The notes beneath the pieces are model-generated. The model was not told where the DNA came from and ran no database searches. It worked only from the letters and a program-made list of their open reading frames with translations. A DNA stretch of 26,607 nt from CAYILR01 sp964364175 (lineage in GTDB: Bacteria; Bdellovibrionota; UBA1018), in assembly GCA_964364175.1 (NCBI GenBank), contig CAYILR010000048.1, positions 1 through 26,607 on the forward strand, in the 5' to 3' direction. Both the position numbers and the translations under genes were made by a program. Below are positions 7,036-14,969 of this stretch, in pieces. Numbering within the stretch: position 1 is the first letter of the stretch; each line of letters begins with the position of its first letter.

Positions 7036-8001
7036 GTGATACTCAACCCCCTCCAATTCGCAGTCGTTCGAGAAGACCCGCAGATCGAGGCGGCGCTCGT
7101 TGCTTCGAAGCAAGCCAAGCACATCCTGCTGATCGGCTCGGGCGGATGCACCGCACTTTCGCTGCAGGCCCTCTACCCCGACCTCCAAATCACCCTCGTC
7201 GATCCCAACGCCGCGCAAATCAGCCACGTCCGCCGCAAAATCCAAGCGCTGCAATCTCTATCCGGCGCACAACGCAAGCAAACCTTCAACATCGAAGACT
7301 CCGACCCCCACGGCCTCAACGCCCGCGGTAATTTCGAGTCCCTCTTTCGCGGCCTCAAAAATTGGACGCACGAGATGGTCTGTCCACCAGCCGATCTCGC
7401 AAATATTTTTGCAAGCCCCACCCCCGCAAAATGGAAAGCCCTCTTCAAAAACAAGTACTGGCCGGTGGGATTTGAAATGTTTTTCTCAGACTCCATCCTG
7501 AACGCAATGTTCGGGCCCGACGCCACCCAACACGCACCCCCGGGTTCGTACCCCGATTATTTTCGTGGCGTGATTGAAAAAGGCCTACTGCGCTCGGACT
7601 GCTCGACCAACTACTTCCTCCACCACATCTTCCTGGGATATTACCTCGACCGTCCCGAGGCTCTCCCCCCCTATCTCACCCTAACCGCTCCCAAAAACTA
7701 CGCCTTCGAATGGCTGAACACCGATATCCTGGGCGTCCGTAACTTTGCAGACTACGACCTAGTTTCCCTCTCCAATATCTTCGATTGGATGCCCGAAAAA
7801 TCCGTGGCCAAAATCGCCCGCAGACTCACGCAAGAAATGAAGCCCGGCGCCACCCTGGTTTTCCGCCAACTCAATCATTCCAAAAACTTTAAGAAATATT
7901 TATTATCTAGATTTAATTTCAAAAAAAGTGTAGAAACCTCGCTGTGGAAAAAGGACCGTAGCTTTTTTTACTCCAAGTTGAATATTGGAACGCACCGTTG
8001 A
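7036..8001 (+). CDS. BtaA-like (DUF3419) SAM-dependent aminocarboxypropyl transferase
   Basis: The DUF3419 family includes BtaA, which moves the 3-amino-3-carboxypropyl group of SAM onto diacylglycerol in betaine-lipid synthesis. The 321 residues show a SAM-binding Rossmann motif (HILLIGSGGCTALSL, then a strand ending in TLVDPN), the family block with LNAMFGPDATQHAPPGSYP, the FLGYYLDRPEALPPYL segment, and the late block DYDLVSLSNIFDWMPEKS followed by MKPGATLVFRQLN. The start is GTG, since an in-frame stop lies 10 nt upstream, and there is no obvious ribosome-binding site. There is no BtaB N-methyltransferase nearby. The next gene begins 10 nt after this stop, with its GAGG overlapping the TGA. 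The acceptor is therefore open: diacylglycerol or a different molecule processed by the two following enzymes. Confidence 0.8.
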   Translation: MILNPLQFAVVREDPQIEAALVASKQAKHILLIGSGGCTALSLQALYPDLQITLVDPNAAQISHVRRKIQALQSLSGAQRKQTFNIEDSDPHGLNARGNFESLFRGLKNWTHEMVCPPADLANIFASPTPAKWKALFKNKYWPVGFEMFFSDSILNAMFGPDATQHAPPGSYPDYFRGVIEKGLLRSDCSTNYFLHHIFLGYYLDRPEALPPYLTLTAPKNYAFEWLNTDILGVRNFADYDLVSLSNIFDWMPEKSVAKIARRLTQEMKPGATLVFRQLNHSKNFKKYLLSRFNFKKSVETSLWKKDRSFFYSKLNIGTHR

Positions 8002-8011
8002 GGTAGTTTTT

Positions 8012-8698
8012 GTGAAACAACTGATTGATGAAATTCTGAAAGAAAGCCGGTTTGCAGAAAACCCCTACTTCACCAGCTTACGCAGCAGAACCTTCGACAA
8101 ATCCGATTTCATCGAAACCCAAATCCAATTCTACACTGCCGTCGCATTTTTCAGCCGACCGATGGCCACACTCGCTGCACGAATTCCCACGGATGCTCTC
8201 CGACAAGAAATCGTCCGAAACGTTTGGGAAGAGCACGGCGAAGGAAATCCCGAACAAAGTCACTCAGCAACATTCCAGGAATTCCTCTCCCGACTCGGTG
8301 GAATCACCCGCCAAGACATCGACCAACGTGCTCTTTGGCCGGAAATGAGAATTTTCAACACCACTCTCGCAGGAGCTGCCACACTCGACGAATACATCGT
8401 CAGCGCCGCGATGTTCGGAATGATCGAACGCATGTTCTGCGAAATTTCGTCCTGGATCGGCAACTCGCTCGTCGAACAGGGCTGGGTCACGCGCGATCAA
8501 ATGATTCACTACAACCTGCACGAGAAACTCGACATCCGACACGCCGACGATTTCTTCAACGTCGTCAGGCCCGCTTGGGACGCTAGCTCCGACAACCGCT
8601 ACTCCATCGAACAAGGCCTGCGAATGGGCGCGACTTTATTCAATGGGCTTTATGAAAGTCTCTATCAGAACCGCAAGCGAAGACTAGCCCGCCGATGA
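8012..8698 (+). CDS. Heme-oxygenase-like diiron oxidase (HDO)
   Basis: The product is 228 residues, all-helical, and belongs to the iron-containing redox enzyme group that includes CADD, BesC and UndA. Putative metal ligands are Glu77 and His84 (in EEHGEGNPEQSH), Glu139 (GMIERMF), and His170, Asp174 and His177 (HEKLDIRHADDFF). The E-x6-H and H-x3-D-x2-H spacings match those I recall for the Chlamydia enzyme CADD. Members use two iron ions and O2 to cleave or oxidise amino acids or fatty acids. The start is GTG 8012, with GAGG 8 nt upstream; a longer TTG reading from 7985 lacks such a site. It overlaps the next gene by ATGA. The substrate is unknown; context suggests a product of the BtaA-like enzyme. 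Confidence 0.82.
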   Translation: MKQLIDEILKESRFAENPYFTSLRSRTFDKSDFIETQIQFYTAVAFFSRPMATLAARIPTDALRQEIVRNVWEEHGEGNPEQSHSATFQEFLSRLGGITRQDIDQRALWPEMRIFNTTLAGAATLDEYIVSAAMFGMIERMFCEISSWIGNSLVEQGWVTRDQMIHYNLHEKLDIRHADDFFNVVRPAWDASSDNRYSIEQGLRMGATLFNGLYESLYQNRKRRLARR

Positions 8699-9477
8699 AC
8701 TTAGTCAAAGTCACTCTCGAGAAACGCCCACTCTACCAAGAACGACTACGTGACCTCGAAGCCCTGGCAAGTTACCCACTCGGCACCGATCGATTCACCC
8801 TCAGCCATGGCGAAGATTACTTTGCTTTCTTCGACCGCTTAGGCACCACTCACTACTACGCCATGCTCGACGGAAATCGCCTAGCCGCCGTAGGGGCCGG
8901 AATCCTCCGCAAAGTCCCCGAAAAAGCTTGGTACGTCTGCGACCTCAAAGTTCACCCCGACTACAGAGGTCAGCACATTCCCTTAAAAATGATCACGGGA
9001 GCTTTTTTCCAAAACTACATCCGCTGCGCCCGCGGCTACGGAATCTCGATGAACTCCGCAGGATCCAAACAAAACCGAGTCGCAAAACTCGCAAAGCATT
9101 TCAAATGGGCACCTACCTCGAGCTCAACACAGCTCGAGATTTATTCTCTCGATTCCGCCGCAATAAAGCAGATCGCACCCATCCTCGAAAAACACCGCGG
9201 CCCGATTTCTTACCTCTCCCTCGCCGGGAAAAAAGACCTCATCCTCCAAAGCACTGGCAAACCCTTGCCGCTTCTTCACGCACAATTCGGGCCCTGCGCA
9301 GCTGGCAATGTCGCCACGCCTCAGGACAACCACACCCATATGTTCTGTGTTCCCAGCCAAGATCCACTCGCGATCGAACTCAGCTCTCAGCAAGTACTGC
9401 CTTCGTCTTCAGCAACCCTCATCCAGCACCGAATGAAGCATCAAAACTGGCAGCATATTCTCACCAGTGATATTTAA
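8695..9477 (+). CDS. GNAT-family acyltransferase
   Basis: The product is 260 residues. The N-terminal half is a GNAT domain: YYAMLDGNRLAAVGAGILRK is the central strand pair, and CDLKVHPDYRGQHIPLKM is motif A with the R-G-x-x-x-P/L acyl-CoA loop. The helix and strand with GYGISMNSAG follow. The C-terminal 120 residues have no recognisable motif and may bind substrate. The ATG overlaps the TGA of the diiron oxidase gene (ATGA), so the three genes form a translationally coupled operon. The reaction is probably N- or O-acylation of the pathway product. The stop codon overlaps that of the convergent gene at 9474. Confidence 0.78.
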   Translation: MNLVKVTLEKRPLYQERLRDLEALASYPLGTDRFTLSHGEDYFAFFDRLGTTHYYAMLDGNRLAAVGAGILRKVPEKAWYVCDLKVHPDYRGQHIPLKMITGAFFQNYIRCARGYGISMNSAGSKQNRVAKLAKHFKWAPTSSSTQLEIYSLDSAAIKQIAPILEKHRGPISYLSLAGKKDLILQSTGKPLPLLHAQFGPCAAGNVATPQDNHTHMFCVPSQDPLAIELSSQQVLPSSSATLIQHRMKHQNWQHILTSDI

Positions 9478-9962
9478 TACTCGCACTTGATTTGTTTGAT
9501 CCGTGTCCAATACCATTTTCCGAACAAGGACTGCTCATACCGAAACAAGCTCGCTTCAAAGTCCATCAATCGGCCATGTGAGTCGTAGTGAAGCGAAACA
9601 TAGTCCTTGAGCTGCGTACGCGATAACCAAGGAAACTTCCGCACGCCAAAGATCCGATCATTCCAAATCCAATAAGGGGAAGTCGGTTCAATGCTCGATT
9701 CATGCGTCCAATAGCCTTCATCAAAAAAATCCAGCATCATTTTAGCTCCGGTGGATTTTTGAAAAACATCCACACTGAGCTGAGATTTTCTCGCAGAGTA
9801 TCGCACAGCGATGATCTGGCAGTCCTCACCCAGCTTTGCCTCCATCAGAACCTGCTTCAACTCTACCAGTGGCACTCGACGATCCGGAAAGGCAAACACC
9901 ACCTGAACGGAAGCCATTGCCATCACAATGGCAGCATGAATCAGCAAAATTTTCTTGAACAT
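9474..9962 (-). CDS. Secreted hypothetical protein
   Basis: The product is 162 residues with a signal peptide (hydrophobic core ILLIHAAIVMAMASVQVVFA, cleavage likely after VFA). The mature part has mixed strand and helix character and is rich in aromatic residues (FFDEGYWTHES, SPYWIWNDRIFG, GKWYWTRI), suggesting a compact periplasmic or outer-membrane-associated domain. The gene starts 5 bp after the upstream secreted protein gene, so the two form an operon. No family is recognised. Confidence 0.7.
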   Translation of the reverse strand: MFKKILLIHAAIVMAMASVQVVFAFPDRRVPLVELKQVLMEAKLGEDCQIIAVRYSARKSQLSVDVFQKSTGAKMMLDFFDEGYWTHESSIEPTSPYWIWNDRIFGVRKFPWLSRTQLKDYVSLHYDSHGRLMDFEASLFRYEQSLFGKWYWTRIKQIKCEY

Positions 9963-9967
9963 ACGTT

Positions 9968-10396
9968 CTAATTCGAATCGTTTTTGTCAGTCGTACACTG
10001 CAGATCGCCAATGCTCAAATTCGCGTAAATATCGGTTTTTTCAGCGCGCCCTTGATCATCGAGGCCACCACATTCACCGATCGAAATCCCCACAGTGCAG
10101 GTTTTTGTTTCAGAGTTCATCATGTTCCATCGATGAAACATCAGGCTAAACATATTCAAACTTCCGATGCACTTTGCAGATCCCGAGTGAATCACGCCAC
10201 CGAACGATGTCACTGTGTCCTGAATCGCTCTTGGATTGATGTAAGTCACTTTTTTCACTTTCTCGCGGACTTCCTGAGATTTCATCAGAAACGCGATCTG
10301 ATCCAAAACCGTCATCGGAGTCGACGCGAAGCTGACATTCGAAAATGCCAAGAACAAACCCAAGAAACCTGTACCCAATCGAAAAGAATTTTTCAT
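9968..10396 (-). CDS. Secreted hypothetical protein
   Basis: The product is 142 residues with a signal peptide ending in SNVSFA before STPMTV. The mature protein has four Cys (CIGSL, TCTVG, ECGGL, LQCTT), which could form two disulfides in the periplasm. AAAAAGGAG precedes the ATG by 7 nt, a good ribosome-binding site. It is the first gene of a two-gene operon with 9474-9962. No family is recognised. Confidence 0.7.
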   Translation of the reverse strand: MKNSFRLGTGFLGLFLAFSNVSFASTPMTVLDQIAFLMKSQEVREKVKKVTYINPRAIQDTVTSFGGVIHSGSAKCIGSLNMFSLMFHRWNMMNSETKTCTVGISIGECGGLDDQGRAEKTDIYANLSIGDLQCTTDKNDSN

Positions 10397-10503
10397 AACT
10401 CTACTCCTTTTTAATAATTTCTAGAAAACCTAATCGGCGTGTAACATGAGTGGTTTATCCAGACAATATGAATTCAATCTAAAATTTGTTTTAAAAATCA
10501 AAC

Positions 10504-10519
10504 TGGCCTAGTTCTTGCT
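10504..10519 (+). promoter_or_regulatory. Candidate sigma-54 promoter for the secretin gene
   Basis: TGGCCTAGTTCTTGCT has the -24 GG and -12 GC exactly 10 nt apart and a complete TTGCT -12 box; the -24 box is TGGCCT rather than TGGCAC. Transcription would begin about 12 nt past the -12, at or next to the ATG at 10531, giving an essentially leaderless message. Confidence 0.4.
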
Positions 10520-10530
10520 GACATGGAAGC

Positions 10531-11877
10531 ATGAAAATCGCCCTTGTACTGATGTTATTCCTGATCTCCACCATCGCCCACGCCTTCGAAAAGCCACCCA
10601 TCCCTCTCACTCTCCACGAGCGACATACGCTTCAATACGAAAAACCTATCCGAAAATTCTCCATCGACGGACGCTGCGTGCACGCGTTGCCCCTGCCTGC
10701 ACAGCAGCGCAAACTCAACGAACTGCTCCTGCAAGCCGATCACGTCGGAACCTGTCATCTACAAGTCTGGTTCGACAGTCAGTCCGAAATCCGGACTCTC
10801 CACGTCCGCACGCACTCATCGGACTTCCCAGCCCTCTGGCAGGCCCTAGCGCAGCTTCACGAAGCGCAGGTTTTCCTCTCCGGCAAAACCTGGACGATTC
10901 AAGGTCTCATCGCCGATCCACAAGAAGCTCTCAAAATCGCGCAAATCACTGCCGACTATCCGCAAGAGACCCGAGACCAGAGCACGTTGAGTCCGGAACT
11001 CGTACAACACTTCCGAAAATCGATCGAAAACTGGATTGCTCGCAACCAACTGGCTTCTCTGCGTATTGAGCTCATCGGCCAGTCTTTGAGGCTCACCGGC
11101 ACAATCGCCGATGCCACCACCCAAGCAGAACTCGAACGTCAAGCTCGCACACTCGCACCGAAAATCGACATTCGACTCCAAACCCTTCCGAGCACAGATC
11201 CGACGGTTTACTTTAAAGTCACTCTCTTGGAACTTTCCAAACAGGATGCCGAATCGCTGGGCATTCAGTGGACTACCGAATCGACGCCGCTTGCCGTTTA
11301 TTCCAGCACAGGACTCCAATCCGCGCTCCAAATTGAACTCGCGCTGCAAGCCCTCGCAACAAAAGGAAACGCACGGGTTTTATCTCGCCCCGAAATCGCT
11401 CTGAAAATTCCGGGCGAAGCTGAATTCATGTCGGGTGGGGAATTTGCTGTCGTCATCAAAACAGCTCAAGGAAAATGGCTTGCGCATTGGAAGCAATACG
11501 GACTCATGCTTCATATTAAAACCACACACACCACCGAAACTCAGGTCCGTCTCGATATCAATGTGGAATCAAGTCAGGTTCACAAGAACAGTGTATCCCA
11601 AAACGATGTTCCCTCACTTCAAACCCACCGAATGAAAACTCAGGTCGATGCGACTTACGAGCAGCCACTTTTCCTTTCTGGACTTTATCAAAATATTCAG
11701 CAAGAGCAGACTCAGGGCATCCCTTTTCTTTCACAAATTCCATTGATCGGAAGATTGTTCGGAACCCATTCGCAATCCGAGAGGCAAACCGAACTCATCG
11801 CGATTCTGATTCCCCAGAAAAAACCATCCCCGCCTCGAACACTGCTCGAGCAAATCAAACCGGAGTCCACACCATGA
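10531..11877 (+). CDS. CpaC/RcpA-type secretin
   Basis: This is an outer-membrane pore-forming secretin of the type II/III family, closest in layout to CpaC/RcpA of Tad (Flp) pili. It has 448 residues, a signal peptide (cleavage after IAHA), a periplasmic N-terminal half with a BON-like stretch (IELIGQSLRLTGTIADATTQ), then the secretin core. The conserved core motifs are ARVLSRPEIALKIPGEAEFM and the C-terminal GIPFLSQIPLIGRLFGTHS, followed by TELIAILIPQ. The ribosome-binding site is poor. It overlaps the ATPase gene by ATGA. No CpaB, pilin or prepilin peptidase is in the window, so the system is either split across the genome or reduced. Confidence 0.88.
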   Translation: MKIALVLMLFLISTIAHAFEKPPIPLTLHERHTLQYEKPIRKFSIDGRCVHALPLPAQQRKLNELLLQADHVGTCHLQVWFDSQSEIRTLHVRTHSSDFPALWQALAQLHEAQVFLSGKTWTIQGLIADPQEALKIAQITADYPQETRDQSTLSPELVQHFRKSIENWIARNQLASLRIELIGQSLRLTGTIADATTQAELERQARTLAPKIDIRLQTLPSTDPTVYFKVTLLELSKQDAESLGIQWTTESTPLAVYSSTGLQSALQIELALQALATKGNARVLSRPEIALKIPGEAEFMSGGEFAVVIKTAQGKWLAHWKQYGLMLHIKTTHTTETQVRLDINVESSQVHKNSVSQNDVPSLQTHRMKTQVDATYEQPLFLSGLYQNIQQEQTQGIPFLSQIPLIGRLFGTHSQSERQTELIAILIPQKKPSPPRTLLEQIKPESTP

Positions 11878-12842
11878 TCTCCCTCCTAGAATTTTTTCCA
11901 GAATCTCTCCGCTCAGCACTCCTCGACCCACTCGTCACCGACATTTGCATCAACGGACCACTTCATATCTATGCAGAAACACAAAACCGATCTTTCCATC
12001 CCATTCTCTCGCCGTGGAAAAATTCAACCCATCCCGACGCTGAAATGAAAAAATGGGTCATTGATCTACTGACCCGAATCGGAAAATCCTGGGATGCGAA
12101 AAACCCATTCATCGATGCGGCTCTCCCCACAGGTCACCGACTCCACATCGCCTTCCCTCCCATCGCTTCACCCGGAATCCTGATCTCCATTCGTGCACAC
12201 CGACCCACGCAAAAAAATGTGCACGAACTGAAATCCCGCTGGGCCCATTGCCTCAACGCATTTTGGCTTCTCCAACAAGCCCTGCTTCACCGAGAAAATC
12301 TGCTGATCTGCGGTGCCACGGGCAGCGGCAAAACCACACTCGCGCAAGATCTACTGAGCGAAATTCCAGAAGACGAACGCCTGATTCTGCTGGAGGACAC
12401 TCCAGAAATTCAACCTGCCCATCCACACTGGATCGCACTCTACACGCGCCCTCCCAACACAGACGGATATGGCGAAATCACCCTACGTAGCCTGCTCAAA
12501 CAATGCCTGCGAATGCGCCCAGATCGCATCGTCCTCGGGGAATGTCGGGGAGCGGAAGTTCTGGATCTCCTCCAAGCGCTCCACACGGGACACCCCGGAT
12601 CACTCACCACCTTGCACGCCAACTCCGCGCGCGATGGGCTCAGGCGCCTGGAAATGCTGGCTTCACTGAGCGGGGTGACCCTCCCCCGCCCACTTTTTCT
12701 GGATCTAGTCGCTTACGGGCTCCAATGGATCGCATTTACGGAGCGAAATACCTCCGGAAAGCGGGTGATTTCCGAAATTCACCGCATCGAAGGGCGCGAA
12801 GGGGATACCATCCTCCTCCGACCAGTGATACAACGACCCTAA
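11874..12842 (+). CDS. CpaF/TadA-like secretion ATPase
   Basis: This is a hexameric VirB11/GspE-type ATPase that powers Tad-pilus assembly at the inner membrane. The product is 322 residues, shorter than typical CpaF (over 400), because the usual N-terminal extension is missing and the protein starts near the LLDPLVTDICINGPLHIY domain. Walker A is GATGSGKT (147-154). An Asp box (LLEDTPEI), Walker B (PDRIVLGECRGAEVLDLLQA) and the His box (HTGHPGSLTTLHANSA) are present, so it should be active. Its ATG overlaps the secretin TGA. Confidence 0.9.
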   Translation: MISLLEFFPESLRSALLDPLVTDICINGPLHIYAETQNRSFHPILSPWKNSTHPDAEMKKWVIDLLTRIGKSWDAKNPFIDAALPTGHRLHIAFPPIASPGILISIRAHRPTQKNVHELKSRWAHCLNAFWLLQQALLHRENLLICGATGSGKTTLAQDLLSEIPEDERLILLEDTPEIQPAHPHWIALYTRPPNTDGYGEITLRSLLKQCLRMRPDRIVLGECRGAEVLDLLQALHTGHPGSLTTLHANSARDGLRRLEMLASLSGVTLPRPLFLDLVAYGLQWIAFTERNTSGKRVISEIHRIEGREGDTILLRPVIQRP

Positions 12843-13898
12843 ATGGACTCTCTGGTTTCGCACCGCCCATTCAGAACCCCCGGGCCGCACACTCAGCAAG
12901 CCTCGATCGAAAGCTGGCATGCTCGCTTCTCAGATCCTACTGGGCAAAAAGCCCTGTGGCTGAAATTCCAGGTCATCGTCAGTCAAAACGGCTTCACTCG
13001 TCTGGGGGAAGTCTCCGCGATTTATTTTCATCGTCAACCGCACCAGGAAACGCAAATCTCCGCGTTCCGACAAATTTTCGATATCCGTAATTATCGCGCG
13101 CAGGAAACGCCCGAAGGAATCAGCATCCTGATCGGTGGATGCGAGTTTTCCTCTCGACACACGCGCGGAGCCATCGCCACTCAGGGAAAAACTTTTCGCT
13201 GGGATTTTCAAATTCACAATTCAGAGCCCTCCGGTCAGTTCAACCTCATCGCAACCCGACACCCCCTTTCCAAGCTCGGCTGGATCGAGCAGCGCGCTGT
13301 CAGCCCCGGAGAAAATCTGAATTTCGTTGGAAAAACTTGGATCAGCACTCATCAAATGAGTGAGCAATCGACAGAATGGTCGCACGCATCGGGTATGCAA
13401 GGCCACTGGGCCGGGGCTCATCTGCCGTACTCTTGGATTTGGAGCCACTGCAATCATTTCATCAACAGCAGCGGAGCCGACACTCCCTTTGTGTTTGAGG
13501 GATTGAACGGAAGAGGCCGAGGATTCTTTGGCCCCACTTTCTATCCGCGGTTCCGATCTTTTTATTTTTTATATCGCGGCGAAGAGTACGCCTTCAATTC
13601 CATGTGGGACACATTCCGCTCACGCTCCACGAATACACTCACTGAGTGGAATTTTCAGGCGGACCGGGGCGCACTTTCTTTTCGCGGGCAGGTCAAAGCA
13701 GACCTCAAGGATTTTGCGGGACAGAGCTTCGAGGACACCGACGGCCAGACGATCTACAGCTCGAACGCGCAGCTCGGGCAGATGACGCTTTGGATTTACC
13801 GCGCCGGGAAGCTCGAGGAGACTTTGCGATCGCAAGGCGGAGTGGCTTTTGAAATTGCTCTGAGGAAACCCAATCCGTATGTTCCGATACTGATTTAG
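12843..13898 (+). CDS. Lipocalin-like (AttH/CrtC or tocopherol-cyclase type) protein, tentative
   Basis: The product is 351 residues, without signal peptide, and begins immediately after the ATPase stop (TAA-ATG), so it is probably translationally coupled. It is beta-rich with many Trp and Tyr residues, and has two similar halves: WHARF...WLKFQVIVSQNGF at the start and a central SYWIWSH-like segment (LPYSWIWSHCNHF), then FEGLNGRGRGFFGP. This pattern recalls the double lipocalin of AttH/CrtC-like and tocopherol-cyclase proteins, which bind or modify hydrophobic molecules. The similarity is from memory and weak. Its place behind a secretin and ATPase is unusual for a pilus operon. Confidence 0.6.
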   Translation: MDSLVSHRPFRTPGPHTQQASIESWHARFSDPTGQKALWLKFQVIVSQNGFTRLGEVSAIYFHRQPHQETQISAFRQIFDIRNYRAQETPEGISILIGGCEFSSRHTRGAIATQGKTFRWDFQIHNSEPSGQFNLIATRHPLSKLGWIEQRAVSPGENLNFVGKTWISTHQMSEQSTEWSHASGMQGHWAGAHLPYSWIWSHCNHFINSSGADTPFVFEGLNGRGRGFFGPTFYPRFRSFYFLYRGEEYAFNSMWDTFRSRSTNTLTEWNFQADRGALSFRGQVKADLKDFAGQSFEDTDGQTIYSSNAQLGQMTLWIYRAGKLEETLRSQGGVAFEIALRKPNPYVPILI

Positions 13899-13928
13899 CG
13901 GGCTCCATCAGTCCCGCGCCCCCGGCTG

Positions 13929-13947
13929 GGAAAACCCAAAGTTTTCC
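13929..13947. terminator. Hairpin between convergent genes
   Basis: GGAAAAC and GTTTTCC pair perfectly around the loop CCAAA. The hairpin lies in the 108-bp gap between the 3' ends of the genes at 12843-13898 and 14007-14969. There is no U-tract on either strand, so termination is only a guess. Confidence 0.3.
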
Positions 13948-14006
13948 ACCCGCCAGAGTAACTATCGCTAAACCTAAAACTGCTGAGTAAAGCCAATCTA
14001 GTTTTT

Positions 14007-14969
14007 TCAAATCGATCCTCGAAGCACGACCAGCCACAGTGACCCGCCCAAAAGCCCCAACACAGCCGGAGCCACAAAAACAAACAAGGGAAGCAAAGCC
14101 CGTGATGCGAGCAGTTGTGATTCTTTTTCCAAAGCCTGTTCAATTTCTCCTCTGAGCGCGCGCAACTGAGCTTCAATCTGATCCTGGCAAGGCCGCCCTT
14201 CCCACTGAGCCCATTGGATTGAAGCATTCAGCTCCTGGCCCACTTGCAAAATTGAAACCCGCAAAGACTGTTTTTGTGAATGAGTTTCAAAACCTTGGAA
14301 AAGTTCTCTTCTCCAGCCAGGAAATAATTCTGTAGCTCGAATCCAGGCCAAGTCAGGAGTCAGACCTGCCCGCAAAGCACTCAGAAGACGTTCCCCCGCC
14401 ACTGGGGCTCGCACGATCCAATCGCGCTCTTCAAAACACAACCCCCCAAATTGAGCCCGTTGAATCTGCGATCCCATCCATGCCAACGCCAGCAGCCCCC
14501 AGATGCTTGCCAGGGCCACGCCCCAAAGCCATTCACTCAGCCCTTGCAACTCAGTCATCACCACAGGCCACAGAAAACCCAGCAAGGGAATCAGCGCCAC
14601 ACCCAAAACCGCCTGGGTCCAAGCCTGCGAGACTCGGGCCTGAGTTTTTTGAATCGCCTCTCGATGCAATTCCGCGCAATCTCGAATCCGCCTCAAGGTA
14701 GGCAACAGAGCTGCCCCCTGTTTCCGCAAATCCACCACAGAGGAGTGAATCAGGTGTCCCCACGGGGGCTCCAGCGCCAAAAAACCATCGATCTTCTGTG
14801 ATTCAATCACCCAACCCGAGATGAGGTTGGCTTCAGTCTTCGTCAACGTCGTGACGACCTGATTCACCGCCAGCAAAGGTTTTGCCCTCTGGACCCAACG
14901 CGAGTGAAGCCTTCTCAAGAAGGACTGCGCTGCTATTCCTGCCAGAATCCACACGATTTGATTCAACAT
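14007..14969 (-). CDS. TadB-like inner-membrane pilus assembly protein (T2SSF)
   Basis: The predicted layout is one N-terminal membrane helix (IVWILAGIAAQSFL), two adjacent helices in the middle (AVLGVALIPLLGFLWPVV and LWGVALASIWGLLALAWMG), a cytoplasmic helical T2SSF-like domain (VAGERLLSALRAGLTPDLAW to REGIEQALEKESQLL region), and a C-terminal hydrophobic segment (LPLFVFVAPAVLGLLGGSLW). This matches TadB/TadC platform proteins, which anchor the CpaF ATPase. From the ATG at 14969 it has 320 residues; a TTG at 14987 is less likely. Its first 137 nt overlap the DUF4911-like gene in another frame. It faces the secretin-ATPase operon. Confidence 0.65.
   Translation of the reverse strand: MLNQIVWILAGIAAQSFLRRLHSRWVQRAKPLLAVNQVVTTLTKTEANLISGWVIESQKIDGFLALEPPWGHLIHSSVVDLRKQGAALLPTLRRIRDCAELHREAIQKTQARVSQAWTQAVLGVALIPLLGFLWPVVMTELQGLSEWLWGVALASIWGLLALAWMGSQIQRAQFGGLCFEERDWIVRAPVAGERLLSALRAGLTPDLAWIRATELFPGWRRELFQGFETHSQKQSLRVSILQVGQELNASIQWAQWEGRPCQDQIEAQLRALRGEIEQALEKESQLLASRALLPLFVFVAPAVLGLLGGSLWLVVLRGSI

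Noticed and set aside
13705..14037. 110-codon minus-strand frame with one hydrophobic segment following the TadB-like gene
   Set aside because: Two thirds of it is antisense to the lipocalin-like gene, it has no ribosome-binding site, and the C-terminal part is Arg/Ser-rich shadow sequence.
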